From contig NZ_NBOF01000007.1 in the NCBI RefSeq assembly GCF_002104475.1, positions 1 to 64,000 on the forward strand: a stretch of 64,000 nucleotides of DNA, read 5' to 3'. The notes under the pieces were generated by a model. It saw nothing but the letters and a program-made list of their open reading frames with translations. It searched no databases and was not told where the DNA came from. The DNA comes from Cognaticolwellia mytili (GTDB lineage Bacteria; Pseudomonadota; Gammaproteobacteria; Enterobacterales; Alteromonadaceae). Both the position numbers and the translations under genes were made by a program. Positions within the stretch are counted from its first letter, which is position 1; the number at the start of each line of letters is the position of its first letter. Positions 21,408 through 30,772 of the stretch are shown one piece after another.

Positions 21408-22778
21408 ATGCAAGCAACTCAATTTTTCGATAACGCACTTTTAAAAAAATATAACACTAGTGGCCCAAGATATACCTCATACCCAACGGCACTAGAATTT
21501 CATGATCAATTCAAACATGACCATTTAGTGCAAGCCATAGAAGCATCACCTAATCGTGAGTTGTCTTTATATGTGCATATCCCGTTTTGTCATAGTCTTT
21601 GCTATTACTGTGGTTGTAATAAAGTTATCACACGTCATCGTGACAAAGCTGATACTTACCTTGAGTTTCTTGCTGAAGAAATTGCTTCAAGAGCACCGTT
21701 ATTCAAAGATTACACGGTAAAACAACTACACTGGGGTGGCGGTACGCCGAGCTTTTTACGACATGAACAAATTACGAAACTTGTTGAACTATTAAAAGCA
21801 AAGTTCACTTTTGCAAAGCAAGTAGAAATGAGTATTGAGATAGATCCTCGTGAAATAGAAATGGATCTAGCTGAGCATTTATATGATTTAGGCTTTAATC
21901 GTTTAAGTATTGGCGTACAAGACATTGATGAAAAAGTTCAGCAAACCATTAACCGGGTGCAATCAACCGAATTTATTGAAAACTTTATTGCGCATGCAAA
22001 AGACGTTGGTTTTAAGTCAATCAATATCGATTTAATTTACGGCTTACCCCATCAAACCATTGATACCTTTACTCGCACCTTGAATAAAGCTCATGAAATG
22101 GACGTTGACCGTATTTCATTGTTTAGCTACGCGCACATACCAGCACGCTTTGCTGCACAACGTAAGCTGCGAGATGAATGGCTACCCAGTGTTGATGAGA
22201 AGTTTGCTTTAATGAAATTAGCCATCGAAACACTTTGCAATTTTGGTTACGATTTTATTGGTATGGACCACTTTGCTAAACCTGAAGATGAACTATCAAT
22301 CGCACAAAAAGATGGCAGTTTACATAGAAACTTCCAAGGTTATACCACTAAGGGAGGCTGCGATTTGCTCGGTTTAGGGGTTTCATCAATTAGTGCCATT
22401 GGCAACAGTTTTAGTCAAAATACTAAAGAATTACAAGATTACTACAAGGCTATAGATACTCAAGCCCACGCTCAAATAAAAGGAGTTAGTCTCTCGACTA
22501 ATGATATTGTTCGTGGCGAAGTTATCCGCGAATTAATGTGCAATTTATACTTAGACAAAAATAAAATTAATGCCAAGTTTAACATTGATTTCGATGAGTA
22601 CTTTGCTGATGACCTACCTTTATTAGACACCTTTATTAATGATGGACTTGTATCTAATACCAGCGAAGCTATTAAAGTAGAACAAAAAGCTCGTTTGCTT
22701 ATTCGCAATATATGTATGAGCTTCGATGCCTATATGAAGCAGCATGTGAACAAGCAACGTTTCTCACGCGTAATATAA
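21408..22778 (+). CDS. hemN: Oxygen-independent coproporphyrinogen III oxidase
   Basis: 456 aa radical-SAM enzyme that decarboxylates two propionates of coproporphyrinogen III to form protoporphyrinogen IX without oxygen, a cytoplasmic step of haem synthesis. The iron-sulfur motif C61-x3-C65-x2-C68-x-C70 lies in HIPFCHSLCYYCGCNK and matches true HemN rather than HemW. The glycine-rich GGGTPSFL motif and the C-terminal HemN domain are present. The upstream region has TTGATCAA at 21345-21352, only a half-match to an FNR box. The stop is one base from the stop of the convergent DUF1285 gene. Confidence 0.96.
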   Translation: MQATQFFDNALLKKYNTSGPRYTSYPTALEFHDQFKHDHLVQAIEASPNRELSLYVHIPFCHSLCYYCGCNKVITRHRDKADTYLEFLAEEIASRAPLFKDYTVKQLHWGGGTPSFLRHEQITKLVELLKAKFTFAKQVEMSIEIDPREIEMDLAEHLYDLGFNRLSIGVQDIDEKVQQTINRVQSTEFIENFIAHAKDVGFKSINIDLIYGLPHQTIDTFTRTLNKAHEMDVDRISLFSYAHIPARFAAQRKLRDEWLPSVDEKFALMKLAIETLCNFGYDFIGMDHFAKPEDELSIAQKDGSLHRNFQGYTTKGGCDLLGLGVSSISAIGNSFSQNTKELQDYYKAIDTQAHAQIKGVSLSTNDIVRGEVIRELMCNLYLDKNKINAKFNIDFDEYFADDLPLLDTFINDGLVSNTSEAIKVEQKARLLIRNICMSFDAYMKQHVNKQRFSRVI

Positions 22779-22779
22779 A

Positions 22780-23328
22780 CTAGTTTTCTAGCACACCTAA
22801 AATAAATTTTTTTTCGGCACTGTAAAAGCACCATTCAGTGCCGTTTTTACCCCTTTCTTCCACGGCCAAATCAGCCCATTGATAATAAACGTTACGATGT
22901 ACTTTTGCTGTTAGATTACCCCTAACCGTAACATATAAGTTACCTGCATCGCTTAGGCTTAAAGGATGATTAGCATCCAAGATAAAATCATCGCCTAAAT
23001 TCGTTGTTACTTGCATACGAAGCTGTTCCGCATCTAACCATTGCCACTGCGTTATCAAAAATGGCGCATCTTCAACAACAATACCAATTTTTTCTACAGG
23101 CGTTACTAAAAAATAGCTGTCATCTTCTTTTTTTAATACCGAGGCAAATAATTTCACCAATGACAAACGTTTAAACACCGTGCCATTGTAAAACCAGCGA
23201 CCATCTGCTTTGATTTGCAAATCGATATTACCGCAAAAAGGCGGATCCCATAACTCAACGGGTGGTAGTTTATTAACATCCGAATTGTCAGAATGATTTA
23301 TTTGGCCAGAAATTTTCTCTAGAGACAT
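22780..23328 (-). CDS. DUF1285 domain-containing protein
   Basis: 182 aa, soluble, no signal peptide. The conserved segments PPVELWDPPFCGNIDLQIKA, DGRWFYNGTVFKRLSLVKLF and YFLVTPVEKIGIVVEDAPF identify the DUF1285 family of gammaproteobacteria. Structures of family members show two beta-rich domains; the role is unknown. It is convergent with hemN with a one-base gap and shares a 238-bp upstream region, with a perfect FNR box, with the chemoreceptor gene. Confidence 0.88.
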   Translation of the reverse strand: MSLEKISGQINHSDNSDVNKLPPVELWDPPFCGNIDLQIKADGRWFYNGTVFKRLSLVKLFASVLKKEDDSYFLVTPVEKIGIVVEDAPFLITQWQWLDAEQLRMQVTTNLGDDFILDANHPLSLSDAGNLYVTVRGNLTAKVHRNVYYQWADLAVEERGKNGTEWCFYSAEKKFILGVLEN

Positions 23329-23408
23329 AGCTTCAGCTTAAATGTGTACTTTATCTAATGTTAACAAGTTAGCTTAAAAACTAAAACTTCACGATTAAAT
23401 AAGTAATC

Positions 23409-23422
23409 TTGATCATAATCAA
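23409..23422. promoter_or_regulatory. Perfect FNR/Anr-type box
   Basis: TTGATCATAATCAA is an exact match to the TTGAT-N4-ATCAA consensus for FNR. Its centre is about 41 bp before a start site predicted from a TATTTT -10 element at 23444-23449 on the plus strand, the class II activator position. The chemoreceptor is therefore the likelier target, though the divergent DUF1285 gene is possible. Confidence 0.65.
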
Positions 23423-23566
23423 CAATATCTGTCGGCAAGTCGATATTTTGTAATTTTATGTTACGCTGATAATAAGGGATGTAACTCAAATTCAGGAGAA
23501 AGTGTAGAACTATGGTTATCACTCGCCATAAACACTAAAATATTCGAATATAAGGCAGCTAATTAT

Positions 23567-25591
23567 ATGCTCAAGTTTAAGAAAATTAATCACAAACTTA
23601 TTCTTTCTTTTTTATCTCTCTCTCTCCTTCCTCTCATTATTTTTGCATATATTAGTATCGATATGGCAAAAAATTCAATTCAAGCACAAGCGTTTAGTCA
23701 ATTAGAATCGATGAGGGCAACCAAAAAATCACAACTCGAACATTACATTTCGTCTTTAAAATCAAATTTGTTAGTCTTAAATAACGATCCGTCAGTAGTG
23801 ATTGCCTTAAAAGGGTTTACCGAAGCAACAATAAATGGTGGCGTTTCAGGAAGCCCCTGGAAAGCCCTCGAACAAAAATATGCCGCGCGCTTTAAGCACA
23901 TTAATAATACCAATGCTTGGTATGACCTATTCCTGATTGATATGACCGGCACCATTGTATTTAGTGCTGCCAAAGAATCTGACTTGGGCATGAACATTAA
24001 AAGCTCTGTTCTCGCTCAAGGCAGTATGGGAAAAGCATTTAACAAGGCCCAAGGTACGAATATCGGTGACATATCCGTTAGTGACTTTAAACCTTACCCA
24101 CCATCTAATAATGAACCTGCTGCATTTATGATAACCAAAATAGCAGATAAAGAAGGAGTTACTATTGGTTATATTGCACTACAATTTCCAATCAATAAGA
24201 TTAACGAAATAATGCAGCAACGTGAAGGTATGGGTAAGACAGGAGAAACTTATTTAGTAGGGCAAGATAAACGCATGCGTTCCGATTCATTTCTAGACCC
24301 TAAAGGGCATTCTGTTTTGGCTTCTTTTTCTGGCACAATAACCTCAAACGGAGTTGATACCGAAGCTGTTACTGACGCATTCAAGGGCTCCACTGCAAGT
24401 AAAATCATTATTGATTATAATGGAAACTCTGTTCTATCCTCTTTTAGCACCATCAATTTAGGAGATTTCAAGTGGGCACTAATCGCAGAAATTGATGAAG
24501 CAGAAGCTTTTGCAACGGCAAACTCGTTGATCCGCATTTCAACTATTATAGTAATAATTGCTTCCATTATTATCACTTTTGTAGGCCTATTAATTGCCAG
24601 AAATATTAGCATACCAATAGTACAAGCTGTTAATGCAGCACAAGCAGTATCATCTGGAGATTTAACACAAACTATCGTAATTAATCAAACTGATGAACTT
24701 GGGCTTCTACAACAAGCCATGCATGATATGACGCTCAAATTAAAGGAGATGATTGAACATATATCCGCGTCAGCAGAGCAACAAGCAGCGGCCTCCCAAG
24801 AGCTTTCAAGCATCACTGAGCATACCCACAATAATGTCAACAGACAGCATCAAGCCACTGACCAAGTTGCTACTGCTATCAATGAAATGAGTACATCAAT
24901 CGATGAGGTGACCAATAGAACAGCCGAAGCATCAAATGCAGCTGACAACTCCAAGCAGCTAGTTAACACTAGCTCAGCTGCAGTAAATCAAACTATAGAG
25001 CAGATTAAACAACTCTCCGATGGTATTTTAACCTCCAAAAGCCTAATAGATGAAGTACAAAAAGGCACCACTAACATTGTCAATATCCTTGTCGTTATAA
25101 AAGGCATAGCAGATCAAACCAATTTATTGGCACTGAACGCTGCAATTGAAGCGGCGCGAGCTGGCGAGCAAGGACGTGGTTTTGCTGTAGTTGCTGATGA
25201 AGTGAGAACTTTGGCGCAAAACACACAAAACTCAACGGTTGAAATTGAACACATGATCCAATCGTTAGAGAGTAAAGTAAGTAGTGCTACAGACTCCATG
25301 AATATGGGTAGTGAACAAGCGAAGAGCATCGTCGAAAAAACTCATGATGTAACCCGTTCACTTGTTGAAGTTGAGGCTTCTGTATCATTAATTTCTGATA
25401 TGAATATCCAAATTTCTACTGCTACTCAACAGCAAAGTGAAGTTGCAAGAGAGATTAATCAACAAGCAGTACAAATAAGTGATATATCGGTTGAAACAGG
25501 TGATGGTGCAAAAGAGATATCTGCTGCCAGTGACGAGTTAGCTACACTGGCTGTCGACCTATCAGATCAAGTAAAAACATTTAAAATTTAA
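23567..25591 (+). CDS. Methyl-accepting chemotaxis protein with periplasmic Cache-type sensor
   Basis: 674 aa transmembrane chemoreceptor. TM1 is at about 10-30 and TM2 at about 318-344. The 280-residue periplasmic domain between them looks like a double Cache ligand sensor ([34 protein letters not shown]). A HAMP domain (345-400) and a long signalling coiled coil follow, with the kinase-contact tip [20 protein letters not shown] near residue 521. No C-terminal CheR-docking pentapeptide is present. It signals through CheW/CheA to the flagella. Ligand unknown. The perfect FNR box upstream suggests oxygen-dependent expression. Confidence 0.95.
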   Translation: MLKFKKINHKLILSFLSLSLLPLIIFAYISIDMAKNSIQAQAFSQLESMRATKKSQLEHYISSLKSNLLVLNNDPSVVIALKGFTEATINGGVSGSPWKALEQKYAARFKHINNTNAWYDLFLIDMTGTIVFSAAKESDLGMNIKSSVLAQGSMGKAFNKAQGTNIGDISVSDFKPYPPSNNEPAAFMITKIADKEGVTIGYIALQFPINKINEIMQQREGMGKTGETYLVGQDKRMRSDSFLDPKGHSVLASFSGTITSNGVDTEAVTDAFKGSTASKIIIDYNGNSVLSSFSTINLGDFKWALIAEIDEAEAFATANSLIRISTIIVIIASIIITFVGLLIARNISIPIVQAVNAAQAVSSGDLTQTIVINQTDELGLLQQAMHDMTLKLKEMIEHISASAEQQAAASQELSSITEHTHNNVNRQHQATDQVATAINEMSTSIDEVTNRTAEASNAADNSKQLVNTSSAAVNQTIEQIKQLSDGILTSKSLIDEVQKGTTNIVNILVVIKGIADQTNLLALNAAIEAARAGEQGRGFAVVADEVRTLAQNTQNSTVEIEHMIQSLESKVSSATDSMNMGSEQAKSIVEKTHDVTRSLVEVEASVSLISDMNIQISTATQQQSEVAREINQQAVQISDISVETGDGAKEISAASDELATLAVDLSDQVKTFKI

Positions 25592-25761
25592 GATGGGTAA
25601 CTCCAATATAAACTAAAGAGATTACTCACTTAATTTCACAGAAGGTCCCGACGATTGTGCCGTTAACACTAAGGCACGGTGGTTTTACCACCAACATAGA
25701 TTATGTTAGCCTAACTAACACAGAGAAAATAAGAAAATATTCCAAAAAAACGATTTTTTTC

Positions 25762-25791
25762 TTGTCAATCGTCGCAGAAATGCAATATACT
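25762..25791 (+). promoter_or_regulatory. Predicted promoter of tRNA-His
   Basis: TTGTCA (25762-25767) and TATACT (25786-25791), 18-bp spacer, followed by the GC-rich discriminator CTCCGCGCC. The start would lie about 30 bases before the mature tRNA. The rest of the 25592-25831 spacer holds two small hairpins (25657-25677 and 25678-25692) of unclear role. Confidence 0.7.
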
Positions 25792-25831
25792 CTCCGCGCC
25801 TTACCACAAGGCGTTCTAAGTAAGTTCAGTG

Positions 25832-25907
25832 GTGGCTATAGCTCAGTTGGTAGAGCCCCGGATTGTGATTCCGGTTGTCGAGGGTTCAAGTCCCTTTAGC
25901 CACCCCA
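25832..25907 (+). tRNA. tRNA-His (GTG anticodon)
   Basis: 76 nt including encoded CCA. The acceptor stem GTGGCTA/TAGCCAC is extended by the histidine-specific G at -1 (25831) opposite C73. The anticodon arm gives GTG (CGGATTGTGATTCCG), and the T-arm is GAGGGTTCAAGTCCCTT. A single isolated tRNA gene. No repeat of its 3' end was noticed downstream, so there is no sign of an attachment site. Confidence 0.96.
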
Positions 25908-26110
25908 TCTTTTATACTTTCTCGAAAAATTATTAAGCTGTCCATCAGTTCAATAACCATACGGTATTTAGCTACTTTTCCCTTTATTTTATACGAATTT
26001 TTATCACTAAACATTTCAAATAAAAGTATTGCGCTATAAACCGCTCCTGTGCATATTCTGTGAGTACGTGAAGCTAATTAGAACTAATTGCTTACAAGTA
26101 TATCCAACTG

Positions 26111-26215
26111 CTAGCTCATATCTTCAACATCAAAACCATTCATTGTTAAAAACTGGCTAATTAAAGATGTTAATTCCACATCATCATCAATCAGCAGAAT
26201 TTTTTCTATCGTCAA
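26111..26215 (-). pseudogene. Truncated CpxR-like response-regulator remnant
   Basis: Translating the minus strand from a TTG at 26215 gives 34 residues, LTIEKILLIDDDVELTSLIS followed by QFLTMNGFDVEDMS, then TAG. This matches the first beta strand, acidic pocket (DDD) and first helix of CpxR/OmpR-type receivers. The phospho-acceptor Asp, the rest of the receiver and the DNA-binding domain are absent downstream. It is most likely a decayed gene fragment. The rest of the 25908-26251 spacer shows nothing recognisable. Confidence 0.65.
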
Positions 26216-26251
26216 TGGGAATAAACCTCTAGTGTATTTTGAAGTTTCACG

Positions 26252-26638
26252 TTATTTTTCCAAACCAGTTAAGCATCGCTGGTAAACAGCTTGATTATAT
26301 TGTTTAGCATAGGCATATGCTGCCTTTTGCTTTTGGCGTTGTTCTGTCGTTTTCACAACATCACTGCTATTAAGCATAGGCTTTAAACCACATTGCGATT
26401 TCAGCAAAGAGATATCAAGCTGTTCCAATCCTGGCACGACAATACGGCGGCCTTTGCTATGTAATAAGCGAAAATCGTTTTTTTTTGCTGCTTGTTCAAC
26501 AGCAAAAGAAACGTCACTTTTTAGCGCTTTTATTGCACTTTCCATACCTGTTTTTTCATTTTTTGGCTGATAGGTACAGCCACTAATTTGCAACAAACCC
26601 GCAGCTAGCATCGTTGATAAATAATAATTTTTAAACAT
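26252..26638 (-). CDS. Hypothetical lipoprotein
   Basis: 128 aa. A type II signal peptide with lipobox LQISGC (Cys about residue 21) predicts a lipid-anchored envelope protein. The mature part is basic and mostly helical with two further cysteines (in LKSQCGLK and YQRCLTG) that may form a disulfide. No family is recognised. Its start overlaps the end of the upstream metalloprotease gene by 8 bp, which suggests translational coupling and a shared transcript; a role with the protease, for instance as chaperone or anchor, is only a guess. Confidence 0.75.
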   Translation of the reverse strand: MFKNYYLSTMLAAGLLQISGCTYQPKNEKTGMESAIKALKSDVSFAVEQAAKKNDFRLLHSKGRRIVVPGLEQLDISLLKSQCGLKPMLNSSDVVKTTEQRQKQKAAYAYAKQYNQAVYQRCLTGLEK

Positions 26639-29255
26639 TACGTGATCCTTTTGTTATGGTTTGGCGCAATGCAACCACTAAAAGCATCAATAAATAATAC
26701 ACACTACCACCGCCAGAAGAGCTTTTTGTTGGTTCAGTCGTTGGAGGTGCAACAGGTGTTGGTGTTACCGGTGTTGCAGTGACAGTTATTGACACTTCTG
26801 CATTAGCACTGCCACCTTCTGAGTCTTCAATAGTATAACGAATAGTTTCAGTACCACTAAAACCACTTGCAGGAGTATAATTAACCTTATCATTTACAAT
26901 AGTAGCTATACCATTACCAGAAGCGCTAACAACTTTTATGGTAATAGTTTGCCCATCTATATCACTATCGTTAACTAAAACATCTATCTCATTATTACTT
27001 GAGTCTTGAGCGACTGTTGCACTATCGGCAACCGCAGTCGGCAGGTCGTTGACAGCATTAATATCAATACTCACCTGAAAAGGGTCGCTCAATAGGTTAC
27101 TAGCCGTTGCTGTCATATTAACTTTAATATTGCCATTAAAGTTCAACATAGGCGTTACTGTTAAGCCATCAAAGCTATAGTTCTCACCAGCTGTAATTGC
27201 CAAGCTATCAATAGTCGGGTTATTTTCGAAGTTTAACGAGGCTGTACTTAATAGAATGCTAGCGTCTTCGTTTATGCTAATACTGTCCTGACCTGTAAAT
27301 ATAGGCTTTGTAGGTGCTACATCTGTTGAGCTTATTTCAAAATCAGCGTTGTTAATAGTAAAGAATATATTGTCACTACAAGCTATCTTTACTCGTGCTG
27401 TAGTCGTTATTAAATTAGGTAAGCTAATAGTATGGCTTCCATCATTATTTACATCGTTTGCTAATGTTTGATTAAAGCTAATGCCTGAATCAGTCGACAA
27501 CAAGATATCAACGGCAGCACAAGATACCGGCACCTTTTCAGAATCAGCGGTATGCCATGAAACGGTTTGGGTAGAACCATTCCAATTCGCAATATCACTA
27601 ATGCTAAATCCCTGTTCATTACCGATAACATTGATCGTCATTGCATCATCAACAAGATTATTTTGATTATCACGTACAACAAGGCGAAAGTTTAACTCTC
27701 GGGTCACACTGGGCAATGCTTCACCATAACTGGTCTTGTTAGCAAGAATGTCAGCTAATTTAGGTAAGGTACGTTCAGCACTATTTTTTGGGCTAAAGGT
27801 TCTAAACAATGGCCGTTTTCCATCATCGATTGCATCTTCGGTTGCGTTATTACTTTGCGCACCTAAATCATGCTGCTCCCAACTATAATTCAAACTATCA
27901 CCATCAGGATCAATCGCAGTTCCAATCAAGGTAAATGGTGTATTTGCCGGTATTGTACGATTAATGCCAGCATCCACGGTTGGTGCATCATTAGCCAAGT
28001 TCGACGTTGTGCCACAACTTGATAAACGTGACGCGAAATTTCTAATTTGATCAATTGAATGAATATGGAAGTAGGGTTCTGAATTTCCTTGTATATTTTG
28101 ACCCTCACAAATACCCGCATAGCCCATAATGGTAGAAGCACTGCCAGGCTCATAAGCACTTGTTGAAACACGGTTTCCATCACAAGCTCCCTGCCCACCA
28201 TTAAAAGTATGATCTGCACCAAATTGATGGCCTATTTCATGGGCCACATAGTCGATATAAAAGGAGTCAGATGTCGGACGAGCACTACCAGTTACACCTT
28301 CAGCCTTGATACTGGTACATATCACTTCAAATCCTGCTAAACCACCGCCACCAGTGCCGACAAGGTGCCCAATATCATAATTCTCGGCACCTATAGCAGC
28401 ATTTATAACATCCGAGTTTACATCAATATCGTCATCGGTATTATCAAAAGGGTCAGTATTACTATCAGTAAAAATAATGCTGTCGTTACTTGCGACTAAT
28501 TCAAATTTAATTGATAAATCACGCTGGTAAACATCATTCAATCGATTAACTAGCGTTACCAGAGCCGCCAATGTGCTTTCTTTGGTGCCACCATGAAAAG
28601 CGGCGTATTCACCGGTCGTCGCAATGGCAAGCTTATAAGTTGTCAAGGTGGTCGTTTTTGCACTACTTGTTGAAACTTGTTTCGACTGATAGTTTTTCGT
28701 AGCTTGCTTACGTGGTGGTAAGCGTTTTGAAAGTTCAGTTGCTACAATAGGCTCAGCATCTTTACGATAGTAATTATGATATTTGCTATTACTACTTCTG
28801 GAACTTGGGTCAATAAAAACTAGTTCAATACCTTGGCCAAATACACCATGAAAACCCTGTGGCGTGATATCAAATTGGCCGATATTGTTAGCATTTCCTA
28901 CTTGTCGACCAGAAAAAGTTCTAATGCTCGGGTATTTTTCGGCAAGTTCAGGGTGCATGACTTGTGATGCAGTTAATTCAAATTTAACATAGCTTCCATC
29001 AGGCAATGGTAGATCAAGCTGTATCGTATCGTTATTCAAAAGCTGTTGTTCGAGCAAGGTAATATTCACATCAAAATATAAACCTGATGTTGCTTTGCTA
29101 TTAATTTGTGAAGAAAAATTCTGCGCTAATTCCATCGCATGTGATGTTTGCCAAAACTGTTTATCAATAGCAACTTTCGAATACCCATTTGCTTGAGCAA
29201 TATTTAATGCTCCGATAAAAAAACAGAAACCGATAAATAATTTTGATTTAATCAT
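26631..29255 (-). CDS. Secreted reprolysin-like zinc metalloprotease with GlyGly-CTERM tail
   Basis: 874 aa. Signal peptide at 1-22, then a propeptide-like region, then a metzincin catalytic domain with H339-E-x-x-H343-x-x-G-x-x-H349 (HEIGHQFGADH) and a downstream Met-turn (SASTIMGYAG). A PKD-like domain follows (about 425-530), then another beta domain and a bacterial cadherin-like repeat (about 736-825). The C-terminus has Ser/Gly-Gly-Gly (about 845-850), a hydrophobic helix and a basic tail: a GlyGly-CTERM signal, processed by rhombosortase in Vibrio and Shewanella for type II-secreted proteins. Likely an extracellular protease. Overlaps the lipoprotein gene by 8 bp. Confidence 0.92.
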   Translation of the reverse strand: MIKSKLFIGFCFFIGALNIAQANGYSKVAIDKQFWQTSHAMELAQNFSSQINSKATSGLYFDVNITLLEQQLLNNDTIQLDLPLPDGSYVKFELTASQVMHPELAEKYPSIRTFSGRQVGNANNIGQFDITPQGFHGVFGQGIELVFIDPSSRSSNSKYHNYYRKDAEPIVATELSKRLPPRKQATKNYQSKQVSTSSAKTTTLTTYKLAIATTGEYAAFHGGTKESTLAALVTLVNRLNDVYQRDLSIKFELVASNDSIIFTDSNTDPFDNTDDDIDVNSDVINAAIGAENYDIGHLVGTGGGGLAGFEVICTSIKAEGVTGSARPTSDSFYIDYVAHEIGHQFGADHTFNGGQGACDGNRVSTSAYEPGSASTIMGYAGICEGQNIQGNSEPYFHIHSIDQIRNFASRLSSCGTTSNLANDAPTVDAGINRTIPANTPFTLIGTAIDPDGDSLNYSWEQHDLGAQSNNATEDAIDDGKRPLFRTFSPKNSAERTLPKLADILANKTSYGEALPSVTRELNFRLVVRDNQNNLVDDAMTINVIGNEQGFSISDIANWNGSTQTVSWHTADSEKVPVSCAAVDILLSTDSGISFNQTLANDVNNDGSHTISLPNLITTTARVKIACSDNIFFTINNADFEISSTDVAPTKPIFTGQDSISINEDASILLSTASLNFENNPTIDSLAITAGENYSFDGLTVTPMLNFNGNIKVNMTATASNLLSDPFQVSIDINAVNDLPTAVADSATVAQDSSNNEIDVLVNDSDIDGQTITIKVVSASGNGIATIVNDKVNYTPASGFSGTETIRYTIEDSEGGSANAEVSITVTATPVTPTPVAPPTTEPTKSSSGGGSVYYLLMLLVVALRQTITKGSRNV

Positions 29256-29527
29256 TTTTCACACCTAATCGTACAACATTGAATTTACATCATAACGTTT
29301 AAAAAATAGATATTGGTAGCGAATTGTCTGCCTTTTGTATCAGCTTTGATACATTAGAACCTTCAACACAGCTTACTATGAATTAATGTGGTGTTAACAA
29401 ACCGAGTTTAAAGTTAAAGGCACGTAGTTAAGTGACTACATGATCGATGAGAGCAATTATAGCCAAGTACCTAGTTAACTTATAGTATTTAAGACAACTA
29501 TTGTTTTTTATACCCTATTTTTAAGCG

Positions 29528-30763
29528 CTAAAAGAAGTATCTGCCAGCAAGTTGCCATTGTCGCTCTACTAAATTGTATGGTTGATTGATATACATGCGG
29601 GCAGCACGAACACTATTAATCCAGTTATATTCCAAAGATAATAGCCAAGGTTTACTATACCGATAAGTATAATTTAGCGTTGCAGACTTACCATATTCAT
29701 TATTATTATCACCAAAGGTATTGTCATTATCAGTAATAGAAAACTCCTCTAACCTTAGAGTTACTCTATGTTTATTTATTCTCTTAGACAATGCCACGTA
29801 GCCACTCGTGTAGTCGTTATTAACCACATCCATTTTTACAGGGCTTTGCATTAGAGTATCCCCCGTTAGATATTGAGCAGTAAATTCAAAAGCATTGGGG
29901 AAACGCCAGATAAAACTGGCATGACCAAAGCGGGTGCGCCAACCATATTGACCATTTTCTACCAAATAAGGGGTAGCTTTATTATCATAGTAACCTAAAG
30001 CGATTTGACCTTTACGATGAAACTTAATTTTACCTCTTAAATGAAAACCCCAATTATCATCAAGCTCTATAAAGGGATCAGATTTTTCTGCTTGGGCATT
30101 GAGGTCATAACCTGGTAGACGAGCAGGTAAATTAGGGATAGCTCTTGATTCCGTCCATAACGTTTGTCGGTTACCAATATTCCAGCCATGCCAAGACAAC
30201 AAAGAGCCAGCAGGATCGTTATTTATAAAACCTGTAACAGCAAAGGTCAGGTCAAAGTTATTATCGTTAAATTTACCTAATCGAGTTAACGCTAGCTCGC
30301 TACCTAACACTCGAATCTCTTCACCAATCCAAGTATTAATAGCCGATGAATTCAAAGTATTCCGGCTAGCCCACCCATAAGCATTATTTTCTATGGAAAT
30401 TTCAGGATAAAAAATCCCAGTTTTGGTTTGCCAACGGTAGCCATTGCTATTCGGTAGGCTACGATATTTTAGAAAGGCTTCAGTAACACCAACGATTGTT
30501 TCATTTTCATCGCTATATCCATTTGCCACTACATGAGCACTTATTCCAGTGTCCCAATCAACAGTAAAATCTATGCCTGCTTGGGCTAAAGAGATATTAT
30601 TACCATCATGGCTAGTAAATTTTCCATAACCGCTATCAATATAACTATCAAGGGTGTTTGCACTAGTTGCTCGAATATCTAAAACACCATGCAACTTATA
30701 TTCTGCAGACTGTGTAATCGCAATATTGAGTAATAAAAGAAGCAACACTAGTGTTTTTAACAA
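29528..30763 (-). CDS. Outer-membrane beta-barrel protein (porin-like)
   Basis: 411 aa. Signal peptide MLKTLVLLLLLLNIAITQSA, then alternating amphipathic strands rich in Tyr, Trp and Asn, ending in a C-terminal aromatic strand (WQLAGRYFF) as recognised by the BAM complex. No closer family is recognised. Its features fit a 14- to 18-strand barrel that passes or binds a small ligand. It is third in a tight unit with the GGDEF/EAL protein (9 bp upstream) and a periplasmic cupredoxin, so its cargo may relate to copper or to the ligand of the sensor. The 272-bp spacer before the protease gene shows no further element. Confidence 0.8.
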   Translation of the reverse strand: MLKTLVLLLLLLNIAITQSAEYKLHGVLDIRATSANTLDSYIDSGYGKFTSHDGNNISLAQAGIDFTVDWDTGISAHVVANGYSDENETIVGVTEAFLKYRSLPNSNGYRWQTKTGIFYPEISIENNAYGWASRNTLNSSAINTWIGEEIRVLGSELALTRLGKFNDNNFDLTFAVTGFINNDPAGSLLSWHGWNIGNRQTLWTESRAIPNLPARLPGYDLNAQAEKSDPFIELDDNWGFHLRGKIKFHRKGQIALGYYDNKATPYLVENGQYGWRTRFGHASFIWRFPNAFEFTAQYLTGDTLMQSPVKMDVVNNDYTSGYVALSKRINKHRVTLRLEEFSITDNDNTFGDNNNEYGKSATLNYTYRYSKPWLLSLEYNWINSVRAARMYINQPYNLVERQWQLAGRYFF

Positions 30764-30772
30764 AATAAAATC

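Noticed and set aside
25657-25692. Two small hairpins before the tRNA-His promoter as a terminator of the chemoreceptor gene
   Set aside because: Stems of 5 bp and no T-run on the plus strand; too weak to call.
25657-25899. 80-aa open frame over the tRNA-His gene
   Set aside because: Overlaps the tRNA; its C-terminal residues are just the translated tRNA, a common false ORF.
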